Positions 44,349 through 53,973 of a stretch of 64,000 bases of DNA are shown here, one piece after another. Position numbers and translations under genes: made by a program. This DNA comes from Longimycelium tulufanense (GTDB taxonomy: Bacteria; Actinomycetota; Actinomycetes; Mycobacteriales; Pseudonocardiaceae): positions 108,304-172,303 of the forward strand of contig NZ_BMMK01000011.1 in NCBI RefSeq assembly GCF_014645795.1. The letters run 5' to 3'. The notes beneath the pieces are model-generated. The model saw only the letters and a list, made by a program, of their open reading frames with translations, made no database searches and had not been told where the DNA came from. Each line of letters starts with the position of its first letter. Position 1 is the first letter of the stretch.

Positions 44349-44765
44349 TTACACCGTTGCTCTGGCAATACCAGACCTCTGGGCCGGGAACGTCACCGAC
44401 GTCTCCGACAGGTCACCGGGGGAGCCAGAAAGCGCCTGATACTCCAGCAGGATGCACGTAGCACTATACTCCGGGTTACTCGTCGAGATCGCCGCGCTAG
44501 TGCCCCGAACCTTCACGGTGAACTCAGTCTTGTTGCTAAACAAGGGCCACAAGGTAGCGTCAACTTCTCCAACAGCGAAGTCCTGTTGAAAATTGAGTGT
44601 AAACGAGTCGTCACGCAGGCCAGCAAGACGTTCTCGACCACCACCGGAGAACGAGGTGACATCAACCTCATCATGCGACACGCTGACCTCTACCGAGCTG
44701 ACGTGGTCGGAGAAGTTGACTCCGTTCACCTCGACGAAGACGTCCGTCAGAATGAACTTACCCAT
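44349..44765 (-). CDS. Major tail tube protein
   Basis: The 138-aa product (MGKFILTDVFVEVNGVNFSD, then VDVTSFSGGGRERLAGLRD, FTLNFQQDFAVGEVDATLW) has the beta-sandwich pattern of tail tube proteins. Its size and place before the chaperone genes fit. It builds the tail tube in about hundreds of copies. Confidence 0.75.
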   Translation of the reverse strand: MGKFILTDVFVEVNGVNFSDHVSSVEVSVSHDEVDVTSFSGGGRERLAGLRDDSFTLNFQQDFAVGEVDATLWPLFSNKTEFTVKVRGTSAAISTSNPEYSATCILLEYQALSGSPGDLSETSVTFPAQRSGIARATV

Positions 44766-45021
44766 GGTTCCGTCGCTCTCTTTCCTCGCTCACGGCCGGA
44801 CGGCGGTTCTCCACCGATTTGCGCTTAGGCTTGATGTGCCCGGCCTCAACCAGCGCCTTTTCCTGCTCGTCCGTTAGAGCAAGGACGACCGTTTCGCCCG
44901 CCTTCTTGCCGTTAACAAGACGCGGGCCAACAACCAAATACTGTCGCTCCTGTGGCGCGGGTTTCTCCTCGCGAGGAGCAGCGGGAGGAGCAAGACGTAC
45001 ATACTTAGGGTGCATCACCAT
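44758..45021 (-). CDS. Small basic/acidic virion-cluster protein
   Basis: The 87-aa product has a Pro-rich N-terminus (LAPPAAPREEKPAPQERQY), a central VVGPRLVNGKKAGETVVLALTD segment and a basic tail. No family recognised. It overlaps the tube gene by eight bases and the preceding gene by one. Confidence 0.55.
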   Translation of the reverse strand: MVMHPKYVRLAPPAAPREEKPAPQERQYLVVGPRLVNGKKAGETVVLALTDEQEKALVEAGHIKPKRKSVENRRPAVSEERERRNHG

Positions 45022-45359
45022 TACGGGGTCCTCACGTATGCGACCGTGACACCCGCAATGGCATCGAGCGTGATAGTGACAAGCCCGCTAGCGTCTTGGT
45101 ACGCAGGATGCAACGGAATCATCAGTTCACCGCTGGTAGCAGCCAAAGTGAACGAAGGGTCTGGGTTGGCCTGCTCGTAAGGCGTGTTGCCCGGTGCAGT
45201 GATTGTCACCGTGCGAGCAGCCGCGTTTGTGTTCTTGTACCACAAGAAGTGTGAATGCCCGTTGCCGGCGTCATTGACGGTGTCGGAGGTCGAGGCAGCC
45301 TCAAAGGTAGGGACAGCCCCGGTTGCATAGTCGAGAGTATTCAAAGTGAGAGCTGCCAT
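45021..45359 (-). CDS. Small beta-rich virion protein
   Basis: The 112-aa product (HFLWYKNTNAAARTVTITAP) is a beta-sandwich-like protein of the kind encoded in the head-tail region of actinophages. It may decorate the capsid or tail. No catalytic motif. Confidence 0.55.
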   Translation of the reverse strand: MAALTLNTLDYATGAVPTFEAASTSDTVNDAGNGHSHFLWYKNTNAAARTVTITAPGNTPYEQANPDPSFTLAATSGELMIPLHPAYQDASGLVTITLDAIAGVTVAYVRTP

Positions 45360-45385
45360 CTCCGTACCCTTCTCATCAACCAGCG

Positions 45386-45823
45386 CTAACCGCTGGTCAC
45401 CACGTACATCTGAAGCACCGCGCCGACACCTTGAATTCGTCCTAGTGCGGGCTCGCCTCCATACCCGTATGCGCCAGTGATGAACGCCTGGGTGTTGGTA
45501 AGTCCTAGACTTTGGTTGTTGAAAATGACCTCACGAACAGATCGCGGACCAGAACCCGTGAGGTAGTCGTCGAGAGTGTCCTGTGCCTCTTCGTCCAACG
45601 TGTTCGCGACAAGAAGCCACAGGTCAAGGTGGTATTCGTCGTGCCCCCTGGCCATTGCTTTGTTGAACTCAGCGAACGGACTACCCGGGCTACCGGGGCG
45701 AGGCATCACGATCAGCGCAGGCATAAGACCGTCGTCAGGCGAGTGCGCGAACACATGCAGATCAGGCAAGTTGGCGTCAAGGGTGCTTTTGATTGCCTTG
45801 CGTATGTCTTTCAGTGATGCCAT
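45386..45823 (-). CDS. Tail terminator-like protein
   Basis: The 145-aa product (SLKDIRKAIKSTLDANLPDL, then EYHLDLWLLVANTLDEEAQD, then SVREVIFNN) matches the gpU-like tail terminator fold in layout and position after the connector gene. Confidence 0.65.
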   Translation of the reverse strand: MASLKDIRKAIKSTLDANLPDLHVFAHSPDDGLMPALIVMPRPGSPGSPFAEFNKAMARGHDEYHLDLWLLVANTLDEEAQDTLDDYLTGSGPRSVREVIFNNQSLGLTNTQAFITGAYGYGGEPALGRIQGVGAVLQMYVVTSG

Positions 45824-46434
45824 TAGGCCACCATTACTTTGTCAATCTGGTAGTCCTCGACCATCCGCGCAATCTTCGGGTTCTCGCGAACGCGCACCGT
45901 GCCAAACTCGGTCATGCCCGCGACACCGAACGGCGCAAACTTCATCTTGAAGTTCTCCACAGCCAACGCCAGGGTTGCCTCTTTCACGGGTGCCGGCACA
46001 GCCGACCACCCCCACCGGGCGGTGACTTGTACGCTCGGACGCCTGGTGTTGAGAAACAGCTCGTCACCGACGAGTCGAATCATCCAGAACGGCCAGCCGG
46101 GTAGTCCGGCGTGAATGCCGTCCAACGGTTCGGCCTGGTACTCGGACGCGTCGATTGTGGTCGCGTATGTGCCGTCTTCGGCCGTATCAGACTTCACGAC
46201 CAAGGTGGACAGCTCGTGAAAGTCGTCAACGAACACCAACCGGCTATGCAGCGGATAGTAGCGTCGCGCTGACGCTGTCACAGCGTCGTTGAACTGCCGT
46301 CCACCCAGGTGTTTTTCGATGCTGCGCGACGCAGACTCAAGAGCTAGTTTTAGCTCGTCGTCATGCGCAGGTTTGTCGGTGTTGAGGCGATCCTTCAACT
46401 CAGCCAGCGTCGCGTATGTGTCACCCAGTGCCAT
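45823..46434 (-). CDS. Head-tail connector (gp6-like) protein
   Basis: The 203-aa product begins with an alpha-helical block (TYATLAELKDRLNTDKPAHDD, then ALESASRSIEKHLGGRQFN) typical of head-tail adaptors. RRYYPLHSRLVFVDDF and VTARWGWSAVPAPVKEATLA are also typical. It sits between capsid and tail genes as expected. Confidence 0.75.
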   Translation of the reverse strand: MALGDTYATLAELKDRLNTDKPAHDDELKLALESASRSIEKHLGGRQFNDAVTASARRYYPLHSRLVFVDDFHELSTLVVKSDTAEDGTYATTIDASEYQAEPLDGIHAGLPGWPFWMIRLVGDELFLNTRRPSVQVTARWGWSAVPAPVKEATLALAVENFKMKFAPFGVAGMTEFGTVRVRENPKIARMVEDYQIDKVMVA

Positions 46435-46436
46435 GA

Positions 46437-46847
46437 CTACCCGGCCGGCATGGTGAACGTACCGGACGTGATCTCCACCGTGACGCCAGTTGAAATCGAC
46501 GTCGTGTTGAGATTCAACTCAGCGCCAGACGTTGCTACAGCACCGTCAAAAACTGTAGCTCCAGCGCTATCGGCGCAACGAAACCAGCCAGCCGTACCGT
46601 CAGTGTCTCCCGTAGTGGTCAGCGGCGTCCCGGCAAGGGTGGCCGAACCACTTGCCGCAGCACCAAACGCCGGATCAGCCAGCGTGAACGTTGCCAGCAA
46701 TGTAGACGTACCAATACCGTCATTTGCCGAGGCAGGTTGAGTACCGGTGTAAATCTTGATGGTTCCGGCAGCAGCCCCAGCGTCAACGAGGTCCACAATG
46801 GCGTCGCAGGCCGCGTTCTGTGCACCAGTAACAATCCTCGTTGACAT
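46437..46847 (-). CDS. Ala/Thr-rich virion protein
   Basis: The 136-aa product (AACDAIVDLVDAGAAAGTIK, then LLATFTLADPAFGAA) occurs in many phage head regions and is thought to be a structural or decoration protein. Low-complexity beta protein without enzymatic motif. Confidence 0.6.
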   Translation of the reverse strand: MSTRIVTGAQNAACDAIVDLVDAGAAAGTIKIYTGTQPASANDGIGTSTLLATFTLADPAFGAAASGSATLAGTPLTTTGDTDGTAGWFRCADSAGATVFDGAVATSGAELNLNTTSISTGVTVEITSGTFTMPAG

Positions 46848-47134
46848 TACGGCTCCTCGGACTCGGACTTAGCGCGTACGATGTTGCCGTTGTCGTCCCG
46901 CGGCAACGGAGGACGACCACGTCGACGCTTCTCGCCAGGATTGGCGGAAGCATCCTCGACACCGCGACGGGGAACGTCGTAGTCGTGATGCACACGCAAC
47001 GGCTGAAACAGATACTCGCGGCCCTTCAACATAGGATGACCTGCGCGCACCGTCGTCACACCCGCGTGGATAACAACAGACTTCCCCTCGTACTGAAAGG
47101 CGCCCGAAACCTTCGCAACCAAAACGTCAGACAT
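46847..47134 (-). CDS. Small head-region protein
   Basis: The 95-aa product (AFQYEGKSVVIHAGVTTVRA, then GREYLFQPLRVHHDYDV) ends in an AT-hook-like RRRGRPPLPRDD stretch, so the tail might touch DNA. Start and stop overlap neighbours. Confidence 0.6.
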   Translation of the reverse strand: MSDVLVAKVSGAFQYEGKSVVIHAGVTTVRAGHPMLKGREYLFQPLRVHHDYDVPRRGVEDASANPGEKRRRGRPPLPRDDNGNIVRAKSESEEP

Positions 47135-47140
47135 AACGCC

Positions 47141-47530
47141 TCAGCTCAACTCACCAGTCACAGAGAACGTGAACGACGGAGTCGTGCCACCCACAATTGA
47201 ACGAGTACGCATGAACTCCATAGCGGGAAACACTCCCGTGGTGTCCGCAACCGCACTGAAAGCGGTCACCGACCCAACGGTGCCAACCCGGTAATCAGTC
47301 CCGATGCGGCCAACCTCAACCCAGTTGGTTTCATCCGAGGAACCCTCGACGACCACCACAAGAGTCGGCCCCGTACCAGACGCGGCCGTCACATCAACCT
47401 TCACGGCGGCAACGGTGTTCTTGCCGGTATGTACTGTGCTGTGTGTGGTGCTTGCCGTTTCGGCACCAGAAGTCTTAAACGTAGCTGGGGCACCACGCTT
47501 AAGACGATTCCCTACCCAGTAACGAGACAT
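47141..47530 (-). CDS. Thr/Val-rich virion protein
   Basis: The 129-aa product from ATG 47530, after GGAAG, is a beta-sandwich (STVHTGKNTVAAVKVDVTAA, TLVVVVEGSSDETNWVEVG). It may be a capsid decoration or cement protein. It follows the capsid gene after a 151-base gap that holds no gene. Confidence 0.6.
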   Translation of the reverse strand: MSRYWVGNRLKRGAPATFKTSGAETASTTHSTVHTGKNTVAAVKVDVTAASGTGPTLVVVVEGSSDETNWVEVGRIGTDYRVGTVGSVTAFSAVADTTGVFPAMEFMRTRSIVGGTTPSFTFSVTGELS

Positions 47531-47681
47531 CTCTACTTCCTTCGAAACAAGAGAGGATGAGGATGTGAGGCAAGCTGACGCCATTGGTCGACCCAGCGAA
47601 GTCAGCTCTTTACCGTCGACTCGGCCAACACACCGGAAAGCACCTACCCCGCCCATGCGGGCGGATCAGCGCTTCAGGGAA

Positions 47682-50243
47682 TTAGGCGGACGCCTCCAGA
47701 ACGCGGAAAGCGTTGTCCACCAGAATCTTCGAGGAGTTACGCCACATCGCGTAGATGCCCCGCTTGCCCACCGGACGGCGGTTCACGCCGAACAGGTGCG
47801 GAACCAACTCGACCGACATACCAACACGGTCCACGATCAGGAACTGCTGGAAGTCGCCGAACAGCAGATACCGGCTACCCGCCGTAGACACATCGGTCGT
47901 CATCTCGGTGGACTCCAGCGCCGGATAGCCGATCAGCTCGCCAGGCTGGCCAGCGCCCAACCTGACCCACAAGTCCGCACCGCCCTGGGTGTCAAACTGG
48001 CGGATCTTGTTGTAGGTCGCCTTGTTAGCCAGGAACGCTGCCCGTGCACGGAACCGTGCACCCAGTGCCTCTTCCAGGGCGTAGAGGTCAGACACCGTGA
48101 ACGCCGGACCGGCGGCAACCTCACTGGACGCGGCCAGTGTGTTCACGACACCACTCGGGTTCTCACCCAGGCCGTCACCGGTCACAAACGCGGCGGCCTC
48201 CTCCGTTTCCTTGGCGTCATTCAACATCATCGTCAGTTCGGACCGCAGCGCAGCCCAGTCCTGATCAATTTCTTGGGTCAGCTCAACGAAGGCGTGAACC
48301 TTCTTCGCGCGCACCGTAGGCTGGGCGATTGTCGGCGAATTATCGGTAGCCTCGGCACTTTCAGCGGCACGGGACACCGTGATGCCCGCGGACGTGATGC
48401 CCTGCCACTCCTTGCCGACGATCTGGACCTGGCGTGCCACGCGGCGAAGCGGGTTCACTACGCCGTCCGAAGTGAGAATCACACTCGGGTCCAGCATGAA
48501 CGGAACAGCGAAACCGCCCTCTGCGTCCACACCAAGTGAGAGGGCACGGTCTTCCTCGGAGGTCAGGCCGCGTCCGCCGTTGCGGACGGCCTTGAAGAAG
48601 GCGCGCTCGTACTGCGGCGACCCGGTGGTGAGGATTCGGCGAGCCAGGTTGCCCTGTTCGTCATCCACGCTGCACAGCAAACGCTCAAGGCGTTCCTGCG
48701 CCTTCGCGCGGTCCACGCCGTTGCCGTAGCTCTTGACCTGCTCCGCGGCACGCATCGCGTTGTCGCGGTAGAGCTGGGCCACCTCATCCATCGACCGGGC
48801 CATGTTGCGGATCTCGGTCAGGTCATAGATGTTGTCCGGGCGCCTCACGCTCTTGCGGCCGGTGTCCGATCCGCGAAGGGTACGACCCTGCTCGCCGTCG
48901 CCCGCGAGCGAACGCAGGCGCTCACGGCGAACATTCGCCGCTTCGATGGCGCGCTCGTGCGCGTCAAACTCCTCGTCCAGTTCACCCCACTCGCGCTGGA
49001 TGTCCTCGGGCAGCTCGGCGCCGCTGTATTCCTGGTCGATCTCAGCGAGCCGCGCCTTAATCTCGCTCTTGCGCGCCTCTCGCTCCTCGACCGTCATCCT
49101 GTCGTCAGCCATCGGTGGCTGTTCCTTTCGTGACGCCGGCTTGGCGGCCGGCTGCTTCTCGGGAGGTGCCGAGGTGCCCCGATGGGCGGCGTCGACGGAT
49201 GCGGGTTCTGCGGGCGTGTTCTCCGAGGTGCCCCTTTCGGGAACGGCGTCGGAGGCTTCTTCTGGATCAGTGGACTTGGTGTCGTCAGACTTGGACGAGG
49301 ACATGCCCGCCAGGGACAGCAGAGACTCCGGTGGATCCTCGTTCAAGTCATTCCGGTAGTGGCTCACTAGCTTGCGGGCCGCGGCGCGCACCTTCTCTGG
49401 CGATACGCCCTCAACCTGTCCTATGCGTTGGGCAGCGGCGTGCACACCATTGCGGTTCAAAGTGCCGTCCGGTTCGCGAACAGGAAGCTTGTAATCTTCC
49501 TTGTTGTCCGACTGCGAGCCCTTAACGGCGATGAGCGTCGCGCGGCGCCACTGCTCAATCGTGTAATCCGCCTGGCTAAACTGACTCCAAGGCTTGTCCG
49601 AAACCCGGGTCTCCTCGTCGGCCGCAGCGGTTCGGGCGTACTCGGCGGCAATCGCCTTGCGGTCCTCCTCGGTCAGCGACCGGACACCAACGGTGGTGCT
49701 GGTGTAGGCGGGATGAACTACAGGACCAAGCTCGAATAGTTGAACTTCCTTAATGGTGCGCTGCAATGGTCCTCGGTCACCTGGATGCCACAGAAGTTCG
49801 TCGATCTCGTTGCCCTTCAGCAACTTGCCGACATTGTCGCGCCACTCATCACGTGTAACGCGAAACCGGAAGGACATCCCCTTGATGGCCCTGCCCTCGA
49901 TCGCCTGACGAATCGGTTCAACAACAGGGTTGTCGAACAAGCGAGCTTGAACGGAAAGCCCTCGATCGTCCTCGCTCAGCTTCTGAAACGAACCAATGGG
50001 CACAGTACCGGTTCTCGGGTCCTTACCGTGGTCAAACTGTAGAACCGGTTCGCCTTCACGCAGTGTCTTGCGGAACGCACCCCTGGCGATAGTCTCGACA
50101 AAGCGGCCTTCCCAGCTATCTATCTCCGTTGGCTCGTCAAAAACCGCAGCGTATCCTTCGAGCGTTCTACCGTCTCCGTGCTGCTTGTCATCTGTGGCTT
50201 CAAACTCGAAAGCCCGCGTGAGGAGTCGTGCAGGCGTAGACAT
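47682..50243 (-). CDS. Fused HK97-type prohead protease and major capsid protein
   Basis: The 853-aa product starts at ATG 50243 after AAGGAGG. Residues about 1-195 are the protease (GYAAVFDEPTEIDSWEGRFVE, VLQFDHGKDPRTGTVPIG with His, KGMSFRFRV with Ser). About 215-310 is a DUF-like linker (YTIEQWRRATLIAVKG). An acidic coiled delta/scaffold region with MADDRM near 380 follows. The HK97-fold capsid runs from about 460 to the end. An internal ATG at MADDRM, with AAAGGA upstream, might also allow capsid made separately. The protease would cut itself free during maturation. Confidence 0.88.
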   Translation of the reverse strand: MSTPARLLTRAFEFEATDDKQHGDGRTLEGYAAVFDEPTEIDSWEGRFVETIARGAFRKTLREGEPVLQFDHGKDPRTGTVPIGSFQKLSEDDRGLSVQARLFDNPVVEPIRQAIEGRAIKGMSFRFRVTRDEWRDNVGKLLKGNEIDELLWHPGDRGPLQRTIKEVQLFELGPVVHPAYTSTTVGVRSLTEEDRKAIAAEYARTAAADEETRVSDKPWSQFSQADYTIEQWRRATLIAVKGSQSDNKEDYKLPVREPDGTLNRNGVHAAAQRIGQVEGVSPEKVRAAARKLVSHYRNDLNEDPPESLLSLAGMSSSKSDDTKSTDPEEASDAVPERGTSENTPAEPASVDAAHRGTSAPPEKQPAAKPASRKEQPPMADDRMTVEEREARKSEIKARLAEIDQEYSGAELPEDIQREWGELDEEFDAHERAIEAANVRRERLRSLAGDGEQGRTLRGSDTGRKSVRRPDNIYDLTEIRNMARSMDEVAQLYRDNAMRAAEQVKSYGNGVDRAKAQERLERLLCSVDDEQGNLARRILTTGSPQYERAFFKAVRNGGRGLTSEEDRALSLGVDAEGGFAVPFMLDPSVILTSDGVVNPLRRVARQVQIVGKEWQGITSAGITVSRAAESAEATDNSPTIAQPTVRAKKVHAFVELTQEIDQDWAALRSELTMMLNDAKETEEAAAFVTGDGLGENPSGVVNTLAASSEVAAGPAFTVSDLYALEEALGARFRARAAFLANKATYNKIRQFDTQGGADLWVRLGAGQPGELIGYPALESTEMTTDVSTAGSRYLLFGDFQQFLIVDRVGMSVELVPHLFGVNRRPVGKRGIYAMWRNSSKILVDNAFRVLEASA

Positions 50244-50265
50244 ACTTCCTCCTTGCGGGCGTTTC

Positions 50266-51792
50266 TTATTCGGCGTCGTCAACCGGAGACGCGTCGTCGG
50301 TACCCGCTTTGACCCGCAATCTGCTCAGGTCTCCCGACGTGACCGCGTCAACAATCGAGTCAAAGTCGTACTTGTCGCTGGATGCCAGCTTGCTGATCGC
50401 ATCTGCATGCTTCGCCAAAATCTCAGCCGCGAAACCAGCCTTGTTGTCCTCGGCATCAACAGGAGGCCGCATCTGCACAGACACATTGTTTGTGTGCTTC
50501 CCGCGCAACCTAGCCAGATCGAAGTTCATGACCGCGTCGACTGAGGCGTCCGGTTCGTAGCCGGACATGATGCCCTGGTTGAGGGCACTCAACTGGGTGC
50601 GCAGAATCTCCGCGCGATCCGTCTCGTCCTCGCGCAGGAATGCGATATCAGATGTGTCGTACCACAGATGCGCGCCTTCCGGCGGTCGAACCAGAGTTTC
50701 GAGGCTCGCGGCAGCCATCCGCCACAACGGGCGGATCGTTCCGTCAGCGAACCGACGACGAGCGGCCGAGAAGTTCCCGGCGTTCAACGCCGATCCCTGA
50801 AGCCCCTCACTGAAACCCACCCAGCTCGACGGCACCCCAGCAGCAGCCGCGATCCTCGACTCACCCTTACCGATCGACTGCGTGAACTCTAGTTGCTTGA
50901 AATCGTGGGTTAGTGGCGTGACGTCAATACCGCCGTAGAGGAAGAGCGGCTGATAGGCGTTGAGTGCTCCCTTGTGTGTGGCGTTGAACTTCTCAACAAA
51001 CTTGTTGAAGTCGTCTTTGCTGGTTTCTGGGCTGAACTTCACCGCCATGTTGGGAACTGCGGCGTTCTCCAGAAACTTCTTCTTGTGGATCGTAGACTGC
51101 GAGTCCGCCTCGATCTCCCTAGCCACAGGTGTCAACCACGACATGCCCACAAAGTTGAACTCTGGATCAGGAATCGGCGAGTAGTGGCACACCTCTTCCG
51201 GAAACAGAATCTCGCCTTCCGTCACGTCCGATACTTGCGGCCCAAGAAGGTTAGGTACCTGCAACCCCGTAGGGTTATAGACGTAGGCGAGGATGCGTGC
51301 ACGCAAGTCGAACGGCGAAGACCGCTCGGATGGTGGCAAATCCTCTTCGCCGGGAACACCGACAACGATCGTGACCCAGTCTGGACGCAGACGCTTGATC
51401 TCGCCACCGCGGATCGTGAAGTACGCGTTGCCGGCAAGGCTTGCGTCCTGCTCCATGCGGGCCAGCAGTTCACCGGTGGTACCGTTACGCCAAGGCCGCT
51501 CCAGGATACGCAAGCTTTGGTTACCGAACAATTCAGTGGGTCGGCCACCCTCGAAGCGACGCCAACGAAACCGAGCCTCGCTGAACACCATTTGTCGCGC
51601 GGCGATACACGAAAAGATCGGCCCGTTGCCCTTGAACGCGCCATGCACATATGACAAGAAGTCTGTACTGATCAGCTCGCGGTCAGAGACGAGTGTGGGA
51701 CCGGTGAACAGATCCCACAAGGATGTTGTGAACCCTCGTGCCTCAGTATTATGAGAGTATGTGCGGACAGGTCGGCCTTGTGAGATGAACAC
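50266..51792 (-). CDS. Portal protein (HK97 family)
   Basis: The 508-aa product has portal motifs: FSCIAARQMVFSEARFRWRR, MEQDASLAGNAYFTIRGGE, FVGMSWLTPVAREIEADSQ, PSSWVGFSEGLQGSALNAGN. It forms the dodecameric ring for DNA entry and is encoded between the terminase and the capsid fusion. Confidence 0.9.
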   Translation of the reverse strand: MFISQGRPVRTYSHNTEARGFTTSLWDLFTGPTLVSDRELISTDFLSYVHGAFKGNGPIFSCIAARQMVFSEARFRWRRFEGGRPTELFGNQSLRILERPWRNGTTGELLARMEQDASLAGNAYFTIRGGEIKRLRPDWVTIVVGVPGEEDLPPSERSSPFDLRARILAYVYNPTGLQVPNLLGPQVSDVTEGEILFPEEVCHYSPIPDPEFNFVGMSWLTPVAREIEADSQSTIHKKKFLENAAVPNMAVKFSPETSKDDFNKFVEKFNATHKGALNAYQPLFLYGGIDVTPLTHDFKQLEFTQSIGKGESRIAAAAGVPSSWVGFSEGLQGSALNAGNFSAARRRFADGTIRPLWRMAAASLETLVRPPEGAHLWYDTSDIAFLREDETDRAEILRTQLSALNQGIMSGYEPDASVDAVMNFDLARLRGKHTNNVSVQMRPPVDAEDNKAGFAAEILAKHADAISKLASSDKYDFDSIVDAVTSGDLSRLRVKAGTDDASPVDDAE

Positions 51793-51800
51793 GACTCACC

Positions 51801-52058
51801 TCACGTTCCCGTCCGCTGAATGTAGTCGACGTCCTTAATAAGGACGATGAGCTCTCCGTCAAGCTTGGGTGGATCACTATCGACGGTCTCGACGTGCAAC
51901 GCCTCTACGTTGCGCAGAACCAGGGCGTGAGAATCTGCGTCCATGAGTACGCCGCGGAAGGTGGCCCGGGACTTGAGAGACACCACTACTGTCTCGCGAA
52001 GCCGGGCGCGCAACACTCGATTCAACAGGCTGCCTACCTTCCCATTGGGGCGCCCCAC
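51801..52058 (-). CDS. Sm/LSm-like small protein
   Basis: The 85-aa frame (start GTG 52058, or TTG 52025 after GGAAGG) contains RETVVVSLKSRATFRGVLMD, ADSHALVLRNVEAL and DGELIVLIKDVDYIQ. This order of five strands matches the Sm1-Sm2 pattern of LSm/Hfq-type proteins. It sits between terminase and portal genes. A role in packaging or RNA binding is unknown. Confidence 0.6.
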   Translation of the reverse strand: MGRPNGKVGSLLNRVLRARLRETVVVSLKSRATFRGVLMDADSHALVLRNVEALHVETVDSDPPKLDGELIVLIKDVDYIQRTGT

Positions 52059-53593
52059 GCGAAATCAACTTCCGTCGGGGGATTCGTTACTGCCTTCATG
52101 GCGCCCCAGTACGCCAAGGTGGCGGCAACAAGAGGAGAAATGTCGACGTTGGTGTTGACGCGATCCCATGCCCACAGTCCGCCAACATGGCGCTTGTCGG
52201 CACCGGAAACCGCGCTCGTCAACGTCGCCTGGCCGAGATGTGCGAGCGTGGGAACTGGTCGGCGTGTGGCCGCGTAGAACGAGCCACAGGCTTGGGCGTA
52301 GTCACGCAACGTCGGTGTCAGTATCTTGATCTTCTTGGCTTCCAGCTCGTCAACAAACGATCCCGCAGGAGTGGCCTTGTCGATCGCCACGCCATGGGCT
52401 TGGTGCTGTTGACACAACTCAACCAGGCGCGGAATGACCCAATTGTCACCCCGTTTGTGGTCCACGGGTGGCCCGGTGATCTCGACGTGCACCACGGGTG
52501 GGCAGTCACATGCGCCAGGCCGGCAGTCGTCGGTGTGCGCCTGGTCCCCGTTGAGGCCAGCAACGACAATGCACGAATGTGAGCGGGACGGGGTAACGTC
52601 GGCAGCGAACACGACGGGGAACTGTGGGGCTGATACTTCGTTGAGGCACGACTGCCAGTGCTCCTCGCTGATGACGCGCCACGCCTCGCCCTCAACCGGC
52701 CAGTCACCGACGCCCAGCAACTCGCGCTTGAACGACTCCTCGTCCATAGAGGGGCGTTCAACTAGTTCGATGTGCTCGACGGTGACCCGATAGCCAAGTC
52801 CAGGATTGGCCTTAGCGTACGACTCGACGTCATACACAGGATCATGATCGGCACAGTCGGGCGGGCAAAAGTCCGTGCACGGATCGATTGACCATTCCGC
52901 GTACATCAGGCGTGGCTCGCCACCCTTGAGTGCGCGAGAACGTACCCGGCCAAACTGGACTGAATCCTTGTCGCCCGCGCTACCCGTGTAGACAAGCTGC
53001 GGATTGGGCGCCGCACGCATCGTGGGCATCGAGGCCCGCACCTGAATCGGCGACAGCACCATCGCCTCATCGAAGATCAGGCGGTCCACTTCAGCGAAAC
53101 CACGAAGACCGCTCTTGGTGCGTGTCGCGAAACGGATCTTCTGTCCGTTGCGGAGGATGACACCCTCTTTGCCGTTGCCTTTGGGCGCCCGCAAAACCTT
53201 CTTCTTCAGCTCCGGATTGCTGTCGATCCTGCCGCACAGACGCTCAAAAGCTTCTTCGGCCGTTTTGAACTCGTGTGCAGTGTGAACGATGAACTTCTCA
53301 CCCAGTAGGAACAGTCCCAACAGCTCCAACGCTTCGAGCACAGTTCCCTTACCGTTCTGGCGGGACACCATGATGCCGACCTCAGCAGCGGCGTATTTCG
53401 GCATCCGCAGCCCGAACAGCGGGTGATCGTAGTAGTCATCCGACTCTGCAAGCGCCTCCTGCACCAAAAACGCCTGCCAAGGGTCGAGCTGAACCCCGAC
53501 AGAGTCCAAGAACTCCAGGCACTCACTACCCGCGGGGCGGACACGCTGCGTGGGAGCAGTGAAGATCCTCGGCTGCTGGTGTCCGAATATCAC
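52034..53593 (-). CDS. terL: Terminase large subunit
   Basis: The 519-aa packaging motor and nuclease has Walker A-like VSRQNGKGT, Walker B RLIFDEAM, and an ATPase-coupling motif near YTGSAGDKDS. Its nuclease part shows acidic residues in VVFAADVTPSRS, IDKAT and the final DKRHVGGLWAWDR. The gene overlaps the small-subunit gene by four bases. Confidence 0.92.
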   Translation of the reverse strand: MIFGHQQPRIFTAPTQRVRPAGSECLEFLDSVGVQLDPWQAFLVQEALAESDDYYDHPLFGLRMPKYAAAEVGIMVSRQNGKGTVLEALELLGLFLLGEKFIVHTAHEFKTAEEAFERLCGRIDSNPELKKKVLRAPKGNGKEGVILRNGQKIRFATRTKSGLRGFAEVDRLIFDEAMVLSPIQVRASMPTMRAAPNPQLVYTGSAGDKDSVQFGRVRSRALKGGEPRLMYAEWSIDPCTDFCPPDCADHDPVYDVESYAKANPGLGYRVTVEHIELVERPSMDEESFKRELLGVGDWPVEGEAWRVISEEHWQSCLNEVSAPQFPVVFAADVTPSRSHSCIVVAGLNGDQAHTDDCRPGACDCPPVVHVEITGPPVDHKRGDNWVIPRLVELCQQHQAHGVAIDKATPAGSFVDELEAKKIKILTPTLRDYAQACGSFYAATRRPVPTLAHLGQATLTSAVSGADKRHVGGLWAWDRVNTNVDISPLVAATLAYWGAMKAVTNPPTEVDFAWGAPMGR

Positions 53594-53973
53594 GCGCCGG
53601 CCTTCGGCTTACGGCCTCCACCGGGTCGACGCGAACCAGACCTACGAGGCGAAGACTTCCCAGAGAACGGGTCACCCTCGGCCACCTCACCGACGACCAG
53701 GCCCCGTTTCAACCGCTTAGCCAACAGCTCATCCTGCGTGCTCTGCGTAGTCGTGTCCGGGATCGCGTCCAGTGAGTCGAGAACGCCGCGTAGCTGGTTC
53801 ACCATCGACGCGAGACCACTCATGCCGACTTCGCCCTTGCACCGTCGACACAGGCCGGCGCTGTCCCGCATAGCACCCGTGATATGGGTGATCGCGTCGG
53901 CCAGTTCGTCGCGCAGCGCCTCCAGGGCACGGCGTCTGTCACCGGACGCGATCTCGTCACGCAGTTCAGGCAT
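53590..53973 (-). CDS. Probable terminase small subunit
   Basis: The 127-aa product from ATG 53973, after AAGGA, is helical (RRRALEALRDELADAITHIT), has CRRCKG, a central coiled region (LASMVNQLRGVLDSLD) and a basic Gly/Arg/Lys tail. Size and place directly before terL indicate the DNA-recognising small subunit. Confidence 0.7.
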   Translation of the reverse strand: MPELRDEIASGDRRRALEALRDELADAITHITGAMRDSAGLCRRCKGEVGMSGLASMVNQLRGVLDSLDAIPDTTTQSTQDELLAKRLKRGLVVGEVAEGDPFSGKSSPRRSGSRRPGGGRKPKAGA

